Assembly: GCA_000711775.1 (NCBI GenBank)
Contig: ARYC01002086.1
Coordinates: 1 to 64,000, forward strand
Length of the DNA: 64,000 nucleotides
Reading direction: 5' to 3'
Source: Oxytricha trifallax
Lineage: Eukaryota > Ciliophora > Spirotrichea > Sporadotrichida > Oxytrichidae
Part shown: piece by piece, positions 35,190-48,300 of the stretch
How the letters are laid out: each line of letters opens with the position of its first letter
Numbering within the stretch: the stretch's first letter is position 1
Notes under the pieces: model-generated
What the model saw: only the letters and a program-made list of their open reading frames with translations
The model's database searches: none
What the model was told of the DNA's origin: nothing
Program-made: the position numbers and the translations under genes

Positions 35190-38100
35190 TCACTTCTTTG
35201 ATTTGCTCTGTGAAAATCTGAGTGAATTGACATTAATGCTCTACCCTCCACTATTATTAATAGAACTTTAAGCATTAGTATATTGCTGCATAATTTAATT
35301 CAAGCTCATTAAATCCTCTCTATTGGCTTTCATTGAGCTGTGCTTTCCAAACTCAAGCTATTGCTAATCGGGAAATTAAGTGTGTTATTTATTAAATTCA
35401 TGATAGTTTTTAGGTTAATGTATTGAATTTTATGAGAATTTAGGGTTTTAGTTCTATAGAGTGAACAGATTTTTAGGTTAGATTACACTTTAAGCTTTTG
35501 GTCTTAAATTTATAGATTAATTGGGGAATTAATTTAATTTTATGCCACTATCATCGTTGAGCTTAATGAAACTTTAATTCAAGTATTACAGTCTTAAAAT
35601 ATCGTTCTACTCAATTTCCTAATTATTGTTGTCTAAATTTCCCATAAATCTCTCTCTATCGTTCTATTAGTAATTTTAACTAATGTTTAACAGGTTCTGA
35701 CTATTTAAGCTATCTCTATTGATATTATTGTTATTAAATAAGGGATGAATGGAGCTGGTAGTTTGTTAAGTTTAATACGTACTATTCGAGTTGTGAGTAT
35801 TATTGATGACTATGGCAGTGTCTGTATTGTTGAAATTTTACAAGAAAATCGAAGTTCTATCTGACCTCATAGATTATCTGAGGTTATTCGTGGAGATTAA
35901 TTGCTGTTTATCTAACTCGACTGATTGGTCTGTTGCTGAAATTTGGGGTTACTGGAAACTTACCAGGTCTTGAAGTTTGTTATTAAGGGAAGCCACTATT
36001 GGCTCAGTGTTTCTTTAAATTATAAAGGGAGAATTCTTTGGAAGCTTAGTTTTGACTTCATCTGTATTCGGAATGATTTTTTAATTATTTTCTTTTTCAT
36101 CCAGATCTTATATTAAAATTAAAAATTAATAGAAATTCATTTCTTTACTATCTTCATTCAACTTCTAACTTGAGAGTGTAGATGAATCTCTTTATAAAAA
36201 AAGGTAATTTTACAAATTTTTAACAATTTACCATCAGTTAATTTTATAAATGATTGATCCAAATAAAGTATAAGTTTTCTTACAAATTTTAGTCTATTTA
36301 AGAATAAAATATGAAAAATTATTGGTAAATTTCATAATAAATGACAACAATAAATGATTAGAAACAAATTCTAAGGAAATTTTTAGGTTTCAAAAATAGG
36401 ATTTCATAAATAACAGAATTTATAGTTATGTTTGGCTTTAAAGATTTCCCCATTTCAAACTTGATGGCTCTTTTTACTACTTGTTTATAAAACTGACCTT
36501 CTAAAAGGTCTTTCTAGTGTCCAAGTTCTACTATGACTTCTCATCATAACTTGCAACCTTAAATTTAATCTATTTAATTGACTATGGAGTCTTAGACTTG
36601 ATATTATTTGATCCCAAACCCCCAAGAACTATGCCCTATAAATCACTATTTTGTTTTTATTCAAAAATTCCATCATAGTCGTCTCTTATCAATAACTACT
36701 CTCTCTATTTATTGTTATAATTATTCATTTAACTATGATTTATAGTTTATCTTTTACTATCACCATTTTGCTGCCCCTTCAAAATTGGCTTAGTAATGAT
36801 TAAATTTGGACTTTTAGACCTTATCGAAGTGATTGTACGATTTGACAATTTTTATAGTTATTTATTGACTTAGTTTTAAACCTCGTTGTACGAAAATTTT
36901 GGCAGAGGCGCTAGATTTTTGTTGTAAATTTGGCTTTGAAAGACACCTGTTTTTATCAGAGATTGTTTATTTTAAATACCTTGAATCTCAGTGCTAATAG
37001 AGTTGTTTTGGTAGAGTTTAAAGGCGTTAGAATTGTTTTAAAGATTATTTTGGACATCTTAAATTGTGTACTGATTTGATTTGTAGTTAGATTGCGATGG
37101 AGTAACAATTTAATTTTTATTTGGTGTTTGTGTTATAAATAAGTTTAACTCTTTATTAAATGGAATATTTAATTTCAAAATTTGAACTTAAACTTAAGAT
37201 TAATACAGATCAATTGCATTCTTAGTTTAGTAAATAAAAATTATTTTTTAAAAAAAGAAAAGCAGCACTTCCCATTATTTAAAATTAAAACAAATTAAAT
37301 TTCAAAAAGTTTTATAAGTTTCATTTGCTTGCCACCTTTTAAATAATAAAAAATCTATTCCTTACAGGAATGAAATAAAATAGATAATTTGATACACATA
37401 TAAGCATCTAAACTAGATTCGTTTCAGTTATGATATCAGAGAAATATAAAATATTATAGAAAAAAAGGGCATCATTCACATCAAAACTTTTGCTAAAAAT
37501 ATAAATACCAAAGGGATCCTATCCTTTAAGAAAATAAAAATATTGCTTATCAAAAGCTGAATATTTAGCTTCTTTTGAATATTATACTTGAAGTTAAGCA
37601 ACTAATTATGTTATAAATGTTGACTGAGATTAGACACAGTTGTTTAAATTTTATAAATGATACTTCCCCATTATTTGTCTTTCATCTTTGTGAACTTATT
37701 TCTTAGAATTACTGCTACTTTATTACTAATTATATTCATTGCTGCTTCTCCTTAACCTTGAGAAAGCCATCCCAGTTCTTGACATATTGCTGTATGGCCT
37801 GGACAGATGATCTTGTTGAGCTTTACTTCGCTTTTGATCAATAGTTGAATCGGATATCATAGAAGATCCTCTTCTGTCGTTATTTTTTAAGTAATTGCTC
37901 ACATAGTGAGGGTCTTTCATTGCTTCTATTCTGGACATACGCTCTTCCTTTATTAATAGCACACTCTAACTCAGATCGTAATTATCACTATTTATAACAC
38001 TCTTAATAATTCAATTGAATATATAGTAGCACATATAAGTTTCTCATGAAAATTTATTGGATATGAACTATTTTAATTGGCAGTGTTAGCTGACCTAGGC

Positions 38101-38753
38101 ATATTATGATAGATAGAATTGCTATTATTATTAATTGTTTAATTTGTATTTGAACTAATCGATTAATTCGTTAAATTCCCTCCAAAGTTACTTAATGACC
38201 CTCGATTAGTAATATTCTACAAACATATATATGTTAAACAAATTACTAAAGCAAAATATTTGAAAAAAAAAACTTATATAAAATACCTAGCGCTATTATA
38301 ATAGAAAAAAGTAATATGAAATACTTTATTCCCTACCTCATAAGATTTCTTGATTAAATCAACGAGGGTGTCTAGTGCCTAACTGAAAAATGGCTCTAAA
38401 TATTTATTTCATTCCATATATAGCTGAGCTCTGTATATTTTCAAGATTTTTTTTGCCCATTTCTTATCCTCTTGCAAAGGAGATTCTGTAACAAACATTA
38501 TATTAATAATTTCCGACTATGTATAATTGTATAATGAAAATTCTATTGTCATATTGAATAATATTGATAAGCAAATATTTCTCATAAAAAGGGAATATTT
38601 ACAAAGTTATTATAAAATATTATTAAAAACAATGAAATTACCTTAAGATATGAATAATACTGCCTTTTCAGAGAGCAATTCAATCAATTTATAGAGTAAA
38701 GTATTATAAACAGACTCCTAGTGTCTAGTTGCAAAACCACAATAAACAGACAT
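35190..38753 (-). CDS. Asn/Ser/Gln-rich protein, multi-segment, with an in-frame TGA
   Basis: ATG 38753 (MSVYCGFATRHQESVYNTLLYKL), then a GTAAT donor. Next block about 38500-38320 (QEDKKWAKKILKIYRAQLYME and NKYLEPFFSQALDTLVDL) is helical. Later blocks (38215-37980, 37980-37540, 37110-36480, 36110-35190) are long, disordered Asn/Gln/Ser-rich stretches ending at TGA 35192-35190. Between YME and NKYL an in-frame TGA (38411-38409) interrupts an otherwise continuous helix. The first about 110 residues look like the only folded part. Function unknown; it could be a pseudogene in this copy. Confidence 0.5.
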
Positions 38754-38956
38754 TTCTTTAATTTATTTTTATAAATATAGTTTTTATTAAGATGAGAACA
38801 GTTAAAATAGCTAATAAACTAATTTATAATTATTATTAATTAATTAGACTTGACAAATTAAAATAATGATCTTTAGCAATATGTATAAAAATTTAAAATT
38901 ACGTAAAATATTGATAGGAAATAAATTTTCTTAAATTTGAGTTTGTGTATTGTCAA

Positions 38957-40400
38957 TCAACTATTTTGAACAATTATTTGTCTTCCTCTAAATATCAATA
39001 ACATGGTAAGAATAGTTGCAGGAATATAATACTATACTTCACCAAAGTATACAAATCCAATAGCTTAAGTATATTAATATTTTTATTACTTATTGAAATA
39101 TATCTAAGAATTACAATATATTATCTATATAATTCTCCAAATTTATCAATAAAATATAAAGCTAAAGGCCACAAAAGCCAGACTAATCCATAAAGAGTAA
39201 AAATGACCTCCCCAACTATCCCGAATTTCTTCAAAAACTTCAATAAAAACTCAAAAGTACTGAAGTATGCAGAATTAGTCAATTTTAGGGGCAAAACCAG
39301 TAAGTATTGATAAAAGAATATTGCAAATTTCCATGTTGATTGTAAGGAGCTTTTCATAACTGTGTATAGTAAGTAAGCTATATCAATTTAAAAAAAGTTT
39401 TTTTTTTTAACAATTAATTAAAAGTATAAAACCTTATGATTTATTTCGGGCATTCACTTTATAATTTTAAAACTTTAAAGCTAGTTAAGTGGTAACATAT
39501 GATATTTTATCATAAATAATCTTAATTCCCTTGGAAACAATATCGTAACAAACCTTCAAGTAGTATATCGCCCCTCTCCCAGCTCTCTTAAGTGGCTCTA
39601 TGACCCACTCCCCAAATTATTTGATTTTCTTCCATAATGCAATTCCAAACACTTTTGAGTTATCAGTAAACTTAACCCACATAATTTTGAACTTCTTGAC
39701 AGTCCACTCTCCTCCAGATTTCAATTTTCCTGTTATTAAGAGGTACAAGTAGGTTAAGAATTACTTAGCTAGTGTCAATATACAGAGAGGCCTAATGAAT
39801 GGAAACACTCTCCTGAGTCTATAGTCCTCTCCTAGCTTTCTATATTACAATTTAAAGTTGATAATTTAATATAAAATGTTAAATCTAATTAAAATATTGA
39901 AAGTTTCATATTCTTCAAATTAATTGTAAATATTTTTTTAAATATTATTATAATATTTTTTAATTTATTAAAACCTAATATTTTATTATAAGCTAAGCCA
40001 TAATCAATACATATCAAAATTGTTGCAACAAATACAAAACCACTACTTATCAAGGGTATATCAATCAAGCTTGAGAAAAATTTCATATAGCACAGTACCA
40101 AAATTATGATAAAAGGGAAATGGATATATATCAAAAGAGGAACAATCATAATAAACTGCAGTGCATATCTCGGTATTTTTTAATTAATAATAATTTAGTA
40201 ACATTTTAATTAATGTGTCAGTAATGTTTTTACATAATGCATAAAATTAATTTTCAATATGAATAAATATTAAAACAATGAAATACTGCTGCTTAAATTT
40301 TAAATTCTAGGGGATTTATAGGGGATGTTTTAAGCCAAATATTTCCATAATTGCCCGCTGACAAAGCTTTCATAATTTTCAGCATAATCCACAGGTTCAT
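38957..40400 (-). CDS. Multi-pass membrane protein, unknown
   Basis: ATG 40400 (MNLWIMLKIMKALSAGNYG), TGA 38959-38957, in five blocks. Hydrophobic helices: FPFIIILVLCYM and FVFVATILICIDYG (40149-39960), PLCILTLAKQFLTYLYLLI (39800-39720), VLPLKLTNSAYFS and LYGLVWLLWPLALYF (39357-39125), IPATILTMLLIF (about 39010). The block 39850-39500 also has amphipathic basic stretches (WTVKKFKIMWVKF, WVIEPLKRAGRGAIYYL). It lacks the Trp-Arg helix ends of the gene at 20.2-27.8 kb. Family not recognised. Confidence 0.5.
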
Positions 40401-40762
40401 ATATTTGTTAATAATATTTTTAGTTAATGAATATAAGAACATGATGTAATTTTAAATAGAGAAAAATTAATTCCATTCTAATTTTTAAATATTTGACGAT
40501 GTTTGAGGTCATAATCTAAATTTTAAGTAAGTTAGTGATTATTCGCACATGATTATACAACCAGGCAGTTTCTAGAATTCGCTAATAATTATCCATAATT
40601 TTAAAATAAAATATTTCACAATAGAATTGAAACCTCTTAAGGAAGATAAATAAACATCAAATATAGTTATCAGTAACCCTATTAAGAAATTAAAAAGATT
40701 CCTAAATTCAATAATTTATTAATGAATTATATTTTGTAAATTTAGAAGAAGTTATCCATTTA

Positions 40763-42210
40763 TCAATTAATTCCAAATTTACAGTCTTTGGCAATGTGTC
40801 CAGGTTGTTAGCAAATATAGCAGAGTTGTTCCTCTTTGATGCCTCTTTGTCTCTCTTCAGCAGCCACATGATATCTTTTGCTTCTCTGCGTTCTGAAAGA
40901 GTCGAATTAATCACTACCCCCTCCTCCACCAGAGGATTGCATTTACTGTTGAATACCTAACCCTCTTCTTTCAGTAAACTTATTCAAAATATAAATCATT
41001 TAAGAATAGGATCAGGACTTATAGATTTTACTCTTAAATGAGTACCCTCAATGAATATATCGTTATAATCGATTAATTAAAGTTAGGTAAAATGAATAAT
41101 TTATTGTAAGTTTACCTCTTGCAGAGTAAGCATTGGCACCTTCCTCTGATAAACCCATCTCATTCATCATTTTCTGCTTAAAGTTGCTTCCACCAAATCC
41201 ACCAGCACTTCCACCACTTTCAACTGCAGAAGGAGCTCTATTCATGTCATACTGTTCGTTCAGGAATTTTAATTTACTCTGGCCAGCACTGTTATTTCCT
41301 CCTGCTGATAATTTTTATTGCTGAGACTTTGATAGAGAGATTCTTTTATCAGGGTTTGCGTATTTTTAAGCGATAGTATCTCGGATGTCATCTGGGTTGA
41401 GCTTTGCAAAGTGATTAAAGAAATCTATGCATTCGTCTACTTCATCCAGTTGATCTGATGTAGCACGCGATTATTGCTTAAATCTTATTGAAATTATTCT
41501 TTATAATCTATGATATTATTGATATGTCATGTTTTCAAAGTGTCTTCATAAAAAAGTCATGTAACTAAACTAATCCAACAATACTGAATCTTCTCTATAT
41601 TTTTAGCCTGTTGAATAAGGTCCAAACTAGAATAGGGATAGAAAGCCTTCGAGTGATCTTTACTAGAAGCATTAGTGCCCTTATTTTGCATTTTATGCAG
41701 AGATATAAGCATTCCAATCGATAAATTCGCATGTTATTGTTGTAATTGCTAGATCTGCAGCTGCTGCTGAGTTAGTAGCTATTATTGTGGTTGCAATATT
41801 GGAGATTGAGTTGTTATCGGTTGTTTAGTTTATGTAGGTGGTTAAGCAAGCTGAAAAGATATACTTGGTTGCTGCTAGGTTTAAGGTTTTGCTAGTTGTT
41901 ACAATTGAGGTGGCTACTGTTGATATTAAACAGGAGGAATTGAGTATTACTATTGTTGAGGATGTTAGTGTTGGTATTACAACTAATGATGAGGATGAGG
42001 TTACTGGAAAATAGGATGTTATTACTGTTATTGCTGTTTCATCATCATTTATTGATATTCCATCACTGTCATTGGTTGACTGGGTAGTCCAGTGAATGGT
42101 TATTGCTATTACGGTGTAGGTTATTGCTGTTGTGGTGGATAACCACTTAAGTTAAAGGAGAACGATGGCTGCTGCTATTGTTGCTACTGCTATTGGTAAT
42201 AATTTGCCAT
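40763..42210 (-). CDS. Gln-rich CCHC zinc-knuckle protein
   Basis: ATG 42210 opens with MANYYQ and a long Gln/Pro/His-rich region (to about 41680; nearly all Gln from TAA/TAG/CAA). A helical region follows (DQLDEVDECIDFFNHFAK, LNPDDIRDTIAQKY, near 41440-41340), then a Gly/Ser-rich linker, and a zinc knuckle CYICQQPGHIAKDCKFG just before TGA 40765-40763. CCHC knuckles bind single-stranded RNA or DNA. Two eliminated segments are inferred: 40962-41114 (pointer CCTCTT, exact) and about 41475-41620 (limits unresolved). The gene is divergent from the phosphate transporter with 122 bp between starts. Confidence 0.7.
40962..41120 (-). other. Candidate IES, pointer AAGAGG (CCTCTT on the + strand)
   Basis: CCTCTT lies at 41115-41120 and at 40962-40967. 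Joining at this repeat removes 153 bp and gives the in-frame reading YSARGLGIQQQM. The removed segment is AT-rich and contains TGA in the gene's frame. Confidence 0.55.
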
Positions 42211-42332
42211 TGATTATGTTATATAATTATGTAATATTATTAATAATAATTATTAAATGACAAAGATAATCACAGAAAATAAACTTATAATAAAGTCTAG
42301 TAATGATATGATTAAAATATTATAATAAATTA
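42211..42332. promoter_or_regulatory. Divergent promoter region
   Basis: 122 AT-rich bases between the start codons of the zinc-knuckle gene (minus) and the phosphate transporter (plus). Both promoters must lie here; no motif is assigned. Confidence 0.5.
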
Positions 42333-45300
42333 ATGTCAGAAGAGAAAAACTTCGCAATAGCAAGTTTCGCTTTTGCTGCGATCACAGGGTTTTGCATCGG
42401 GGGAACTGCACTCGCTAATGTTATTGGAATACCTTATATAAGCAAAAGGTTGTCACTTTCCAGTGCGGTAAGTTTATTTCATTGTCAGTTAATCTTTGAT
42501 GATTTTTAATTTCATTATACACGAAAACAATTTATGATTTATAAATATTTACTGAAATGCTAATTCTTTTCTCATTTTGTAGTTGATAATCTCAGTGGTT
42601 TTTGAGGCACTTGGCAACATAATTCTATCGAAGTATATTTTACTGCAAACCATAAGAAATACGATTGATTTCAAGTAGATTTTCGAGCATGAAGATTTAA
42701 AAAACAAGGGCTTCCTCACTCTCGGATCATCCCTAGTAATAAATTATCATACCATATTCCCACTAAATTTTTAATGAAACTTTACACATTAGATGGCTAC
42801 ATGTTTGATTATGATAAATGTGGTGATTTTTGCACTGCCAATGTCAAGTACGTATATAACCTTTAGTGGGCTAACAGGTGTCACACTCTTTGTTTTTGGG
42901 GTACCCCCTCCAAAACTGGAACTTTTTACACAAATCTGGAACAATTTTTGAACATTTCTAAATTAGCCGAGAATAAAACATTTATAGAATTCAATGACCA
43001 CCGACCCATATAATTTGCCTATCCTAGATTACAATTTAAAAATAATATTCCAACAATAATTGAAATGAAATTATATGTATTTTAAAATGCCCGAGAAAAT
43101 GAATTTTTAATAATATTTAAATACATAGAACTTTTTTTACCCTTAATTATTTTTGGAGTTAAATTATTTTATTGATATCCAGGATAGGCAAATTATATGG
43201 TCTTGTGATCATTGACTTCTGTTAATGTTTTTTTCCTTGGCTAATTTTTAAATGTTCAAGAGTTGTTCCAAATTCGTGTAAAAAATTCGAATCTTGTTGG
43301 GGGAGTCTAAAAGAGTTCCAGTTTTAGAGGGGGGGGGGGGTTACCCTGTTTTTGGATTCAATCCGTACAATAATGATAAATTAGTCACAACTGAATGGCT
43401 AATTGCTGAAAGTCTTATATGGGTGTGCACTCCAGTCATAAGCATGGTCCTTGCCTATCTCATGTAAGCAATAATATTAAAATTAAGAAAGTATTGCTTT
43501 AACATTCGTTTCTCTTCATAAGCTTATCATAATTTTGAGTTTTATTACAGGTATTTGGGACTATAGAAATATATATTTTAGAGATAGGATGCTAGGAAAA
43601 GAGTCATTAAATTCATAAACCAAATTAATGAAACCATAGGGAAATTCATTAAGAGATATTACAATATAAATATTATATCATACCAAAGCAATTCTATGAT
43701 GAAATGAATCAAAACCCCAAAACCCCTTAGTGAGGTTTATAAGTGCTTTGATTTGTAGGGTATAGTTGGGGTCTTATTGGGGTTAGTAGAGAAACGCAAG
43801 TTTTAAGTGAATTTAATGAATATTTAATGAGTATTAATGAGCTTAATTCAAACAAATTTTATCTGCTTATCTTTGTGGTATCTCTTGAACTTAGCTCTCT
43901 TTAATGTTTCAAGTATATCTTCTAATGATGATCTTGGATATACTGGAGCTCTTACTATGATCATCTCAACCATTTTCTTAATCTAAGTGCATACATCTTC
44001 TTGCTTTATATGTTTAACAGCCATGCTTATTGATTACTTTTCTTGCTTTGTTCCGAAGTACGACATACTTTCCATATCGCACTCTAAAATAATTGCTGCT
44101 ACCGCCCAGACATCTCACTAAACAGAGCCATTAGTCCACTTCTCTCTTATTGGGAAGTACCCAGGTGTGCATAGCACTTTAGCTAAAGTCACTATTTCTT
44201 ACCTTATTGCTCTATTGAAATCAATGACTACTATTTCTAAAGGACAAGATTTAGCATTACATTTTCTGGCTTCAAATCTCTATGAACATACCCTAGATCA
44301 TGCAGCTCTTTCACACCCTTGGTCATTTCCGTGAGTATCTAATTCAAGTCATCTGGGTATCTATTATGGTAGAGATAATCTCTTAAGTCATTTCAAATTT
44401 CTTAAGTCGTAGTGCAATAAAAACATGTCCAAGAATAACTCCATCGAGTTTAAGCAAGTTCTTGCATTACCTTTTATGAGCCTCTCTTAGTATTATGTAT
44501 TCATTGGCAAACTCATTTTGATACTGCTCGTTCCTAATAAGATATTTGAAAGGATATACTTTATAAGCATACTCATCAACTACTATGGTTTGCCTTGTTA
44601 GCCACATCAATATGTAAATAGTTGTCAATGCAAAAACTGAGATCTACTGCATTTAATGCAAGTATATACATAGCTCTCTATTACAAGCATGCTATATATA
44701 ATTCATTAGCTGGTTGGTTCATTGACTCAAAACGTTTCTGCTTCTTAAGGCTCTCTTCCTGCTCTCTTTAAGACTCTACAGTATTGGACTTTCTCTTGGC
44801 TGGTATAAGTTTTTATGTTTCTTTATCTTGCATTAAAAACTCACTTAAATGATGTTTTTGCATGTGTCTTTTAACTTTAGCTGAGTGAGTGTAAGATCAT
44901 GCAAGTCGTGCACTAATACCTGCCATCGACCTTTTCGTGCTTAAAATATATCTTAGCTCTCCCAGAGAGCATCTCTTTGATGTGCCTCTTCAAGCTCGAA
45001 TCAGTTGAGAAAAAATTTTAGCATTCATCACATTAGAATTCTTTAATCTTTTCTAGTGGGAGATGTTCTTTTAACTCCTCAACATCTTCGATTAGCGTTT
45101 AAATACTTATCTCTGCTCTCTGCTTCCTGATATTTATTTCTAGAACAAACACCTCTGATTCAAACTCAAGAGCTTTAAGCTCTGGCTCCTTTTCAATGTA
45201 TATGATCTCTGGCTTCTTAGTTTATCCAAAGTTTAGCTAAGATTATCCACTGCCAAGAGAGACTGCTTTGCGATTTAAGTTAGCCGCCATGTTTAAATTC

Positions 45301-48300
45301 AAATTTAAATTTCTATTATAAAGCTCTAATAACCTCTCTAGTTATAGTAACTTTGTATAGGAGTTGGTACTGCAACAACAATGGGTGATTCTTAGGCGTT
45401 AGACATCATATTTATACTAAGTTTATAACTATAAATTTTCTAAATTCATGCTTAATATTTATTTTGTAACAACTTAGAAAAAATTCAGGTTGGTACTGGT
45501 ACCAATTAGGTTTTAAACCATTTTGGAACTTTTCCATTAAAACCTCATTAGATTAAAACTAGGTACTAATTAAGTTTTAGAAATATTAAATTGGTACAAA
45601 TTAAATTAAACGAATTTAGTACCAGTACTAATTAAATTTAAACAAATTTAGTACTAATTTAATGGAACTAAATTGATAAAAATGGAGCTCAATCACTGCA
45701 GTTTGTTACAGCTTCTGCAAACTTTCTCCACGTATCTTACAGGGTTGACCTCCTAAAAGATGCCCATATTTAATAGTAAGATTTTAAACAATAGGATCCA
45801 GAAGTCTATAAATTATAATTTGAAATTCATTAATAGGAAGAGGAACAAAGATGGAATCACTCAATGATCAAATGAAAAGAGTCGAGGCTCAACAAATGAT
45901 ATCAAGATTCAGAAGTAAGGAAGATCTCTATCAATACCTAACTTTACATGGTAAGATAACCTGATGACTATTAACATATTATACAGTTGGTTTATTCCTT
46001 CCAACGATAGAAGGTACCAAAATTTCATTCTTAAAAGCAATACTTTGTGAGAAGAAAGCTTTTAAAAATAAAGAGATTAAACTAATAGAAATTCCCAACT
46101 ACCCTGACATTTCAGTCACTAATCTTTATGAAGATGCCATGTAAGATGAGGAAGCGGTAGTTTACCTTCCTACCAAGAAACAACTCTCTAATAAACTCCC
46201 AGAGAGGAACTTCTTCTTTGGTGTTCTTGGTACAATAAAAGAGGATTATCTCAGAGAAATTATTGAAGAAGCACATAAGAAACGATATTCTATTTCTCCT
46301 GAAGACTAGAAGAAGCAAGGCATTCTAATAAGCTCAGCTTGGCTAGAGGAACTTAAGAAGCATCCTTATCTTTCAAGTAACCTTTGACATATAACTTTGT
46401 AGGAAAATCTGGCACTGGTATATATCTTATGAAAGAGCATGCTAAGGTTCATAGAGAGAGAAAGTCACAGATAATTCATGAAGTGAGCAAGAGACTTTAT
46501 AAAGATGCTTAAAAGCCAGATGAAATAAACATAGATGCAGGAGCTGGCACAAGAGAAGAAATATGGGCCCAAGCAAGCCATAAGAAAAGGAGAAGAAAGA
46601 GAAGCCAAACCCATTTATGGGCAAGTTAATATGTGAATATATTCATTCGTTTAAATCTAAAACTTATTTATAAACATTCATTCTTCCCTCTCTCGCACAA
46701 ATTGTTGTCTTATCTACGCTCACTCTCTTACAGCTGCTTTGAATAAAGTCTACTATATCGATGGGCAAGTCATGCATAAGATGATACAGCAGAAGCTTCT
46801 TGTAGTGAGTCTTTATTTAACTCCAGTAGAATTCTATTCCATAATTAAGGGCTGTAAGGAACGTTGTATACAGGAGTTATGTTTAACTCTTCATAAGCTT
46901 TCTTAGACTCCTTAGTCTTATGAACTGATAGGTTATCAACTAACAGGATGATCTCTTGGTTGCTATACTTCTCTCTGAGCTATGTAGGAACTCTATATAC
47001 TACTCTCGCTTAATAGAGCGAGGGTGAATCACATAACTCTCTAAGCCTGAATCTTCACTTATACCAGCTAAAATTGCATGAGTGACTACCTTTACCTTTT
47101 AGTCATAAACTTCTATGTTATCATACTTCTTGTACCATGACTTATTAATAAAAGTGTTGAACGTAAACACAGCTTCATATGCATGTATGAACTTGATGTT
47201 ATTATCAATAGCTCTCTCCATTTAATCATATATAAAGTTGAAATTATTACTATAAAATGGCACTGTAAAATCAATCACTCTCTTAACTCTGTTGACAGTC
47301 TTGAAAGTAATACCATTTCGTCTATAAATATTGGCTATAGTCTAAGGAGAGATACGCATGTCTGGAAACTTGCGATGAAACATGACAGCTCGTTAGTCAA
47401 GAGGAAAGTGAGCCCAATACTTTAATGTCTTAGAGTCACAGAGATAGTCAATATGGACCTGTGAGAACTTTTATTTTCTTGCAGGATGTTTTCAAGAGCC
47501 TGAGTTATAATGTTAAACAGCTAACAAGCAATGATACCTAACGGTTGGGGCACTCTTGTGTAGGAGTCTTGCTATGGCTGTATAATTCAACACTGGTTTG
47601 ACTTAGTCTATATTAATACTTGTACCATACCTAAGCTTAAGCAGTAAATCTAAATATTGCTCATCATAAATAGACCCTAAATTTGGCTAATTTCTATTTC
47701 TCATTTTGCAAATTGGCCTAATTTCTCTACTAAACCCAATAAGACCCCAACTATACCCTACAAATCAAAGCACTTATAAACCTCACTAAGGGGTTTTGGG
47801 GTTTTGAATGGAAGCTAATTTAATATAGACAATTTTGCTTAGAAAATGTTTAGATCATCTATTACTTATAGTTTTATTCAAGAACTATCAATTCCATATT
47901 TTATTTTAAATATTAATAATCTTGATTATATTTATCTCTACTTAATTTCTAGAATATTATCTCCAGGGTTTACCTTATGCTATTAGCTTTACTTTTAGTT
48001 TTATAATATGCATTTTTACAGCAAAAGATGTAGACGTATCCAATATTGATAATTTGTAAGAGATATTTAGTAAAATTCGTTAAAAAAACTAAATTATAAA
48101 GTCTAATAACAAATTATCTATGCTATTTTTTTACTAATTTATTCAAAATTATGTTAAAAACTATTCTATATCTCGAAATTAAATTGTTTTAAATTTATGA
48201 AAATTAACATTTGGATAATATATAATAAATATACTTATCATAATAAATAAGTTCACAAACTATAAAATCTTTTAAAGTAGTTGTATATAATATATGTTAT

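Larger units (their letters stand above)
43710..47806. mobile_element. Complete TBE transposon, 4,097 bp (copy 4, subfamily B)
   Basis: Both ends carry CAAAACCCCAAAACCCC tips and 85-bp terminal inverted repeats with one or two mismatches; target duplication AAT at 43707-43709 and 47807-47809. It holds the three genes expected of TBE: zinc-finger/kinase (minus), 22-kDa-type (plus) and transposase (minus). The kinase and transposase genes are frameshifted. The element lies inside the phosphate transporter gene in non-coding DNA and would be removed when the macronucleus forms. Confidence 0.95.

Noticed and set aside
38957..40400. Membrane gene as a paralogue of the WR-repeat gene
   Set aside because: Similar helix composition and one IDIP-like match, but no Trp-Arg helix ends; similarity may be compositional.
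41690..42200. Triplet repeats (GTT/GCT-type) as a microsatellite
   Set aside because: They are Gln codons of the zinc-knuckle gene mixed with other residues, not a simple array.
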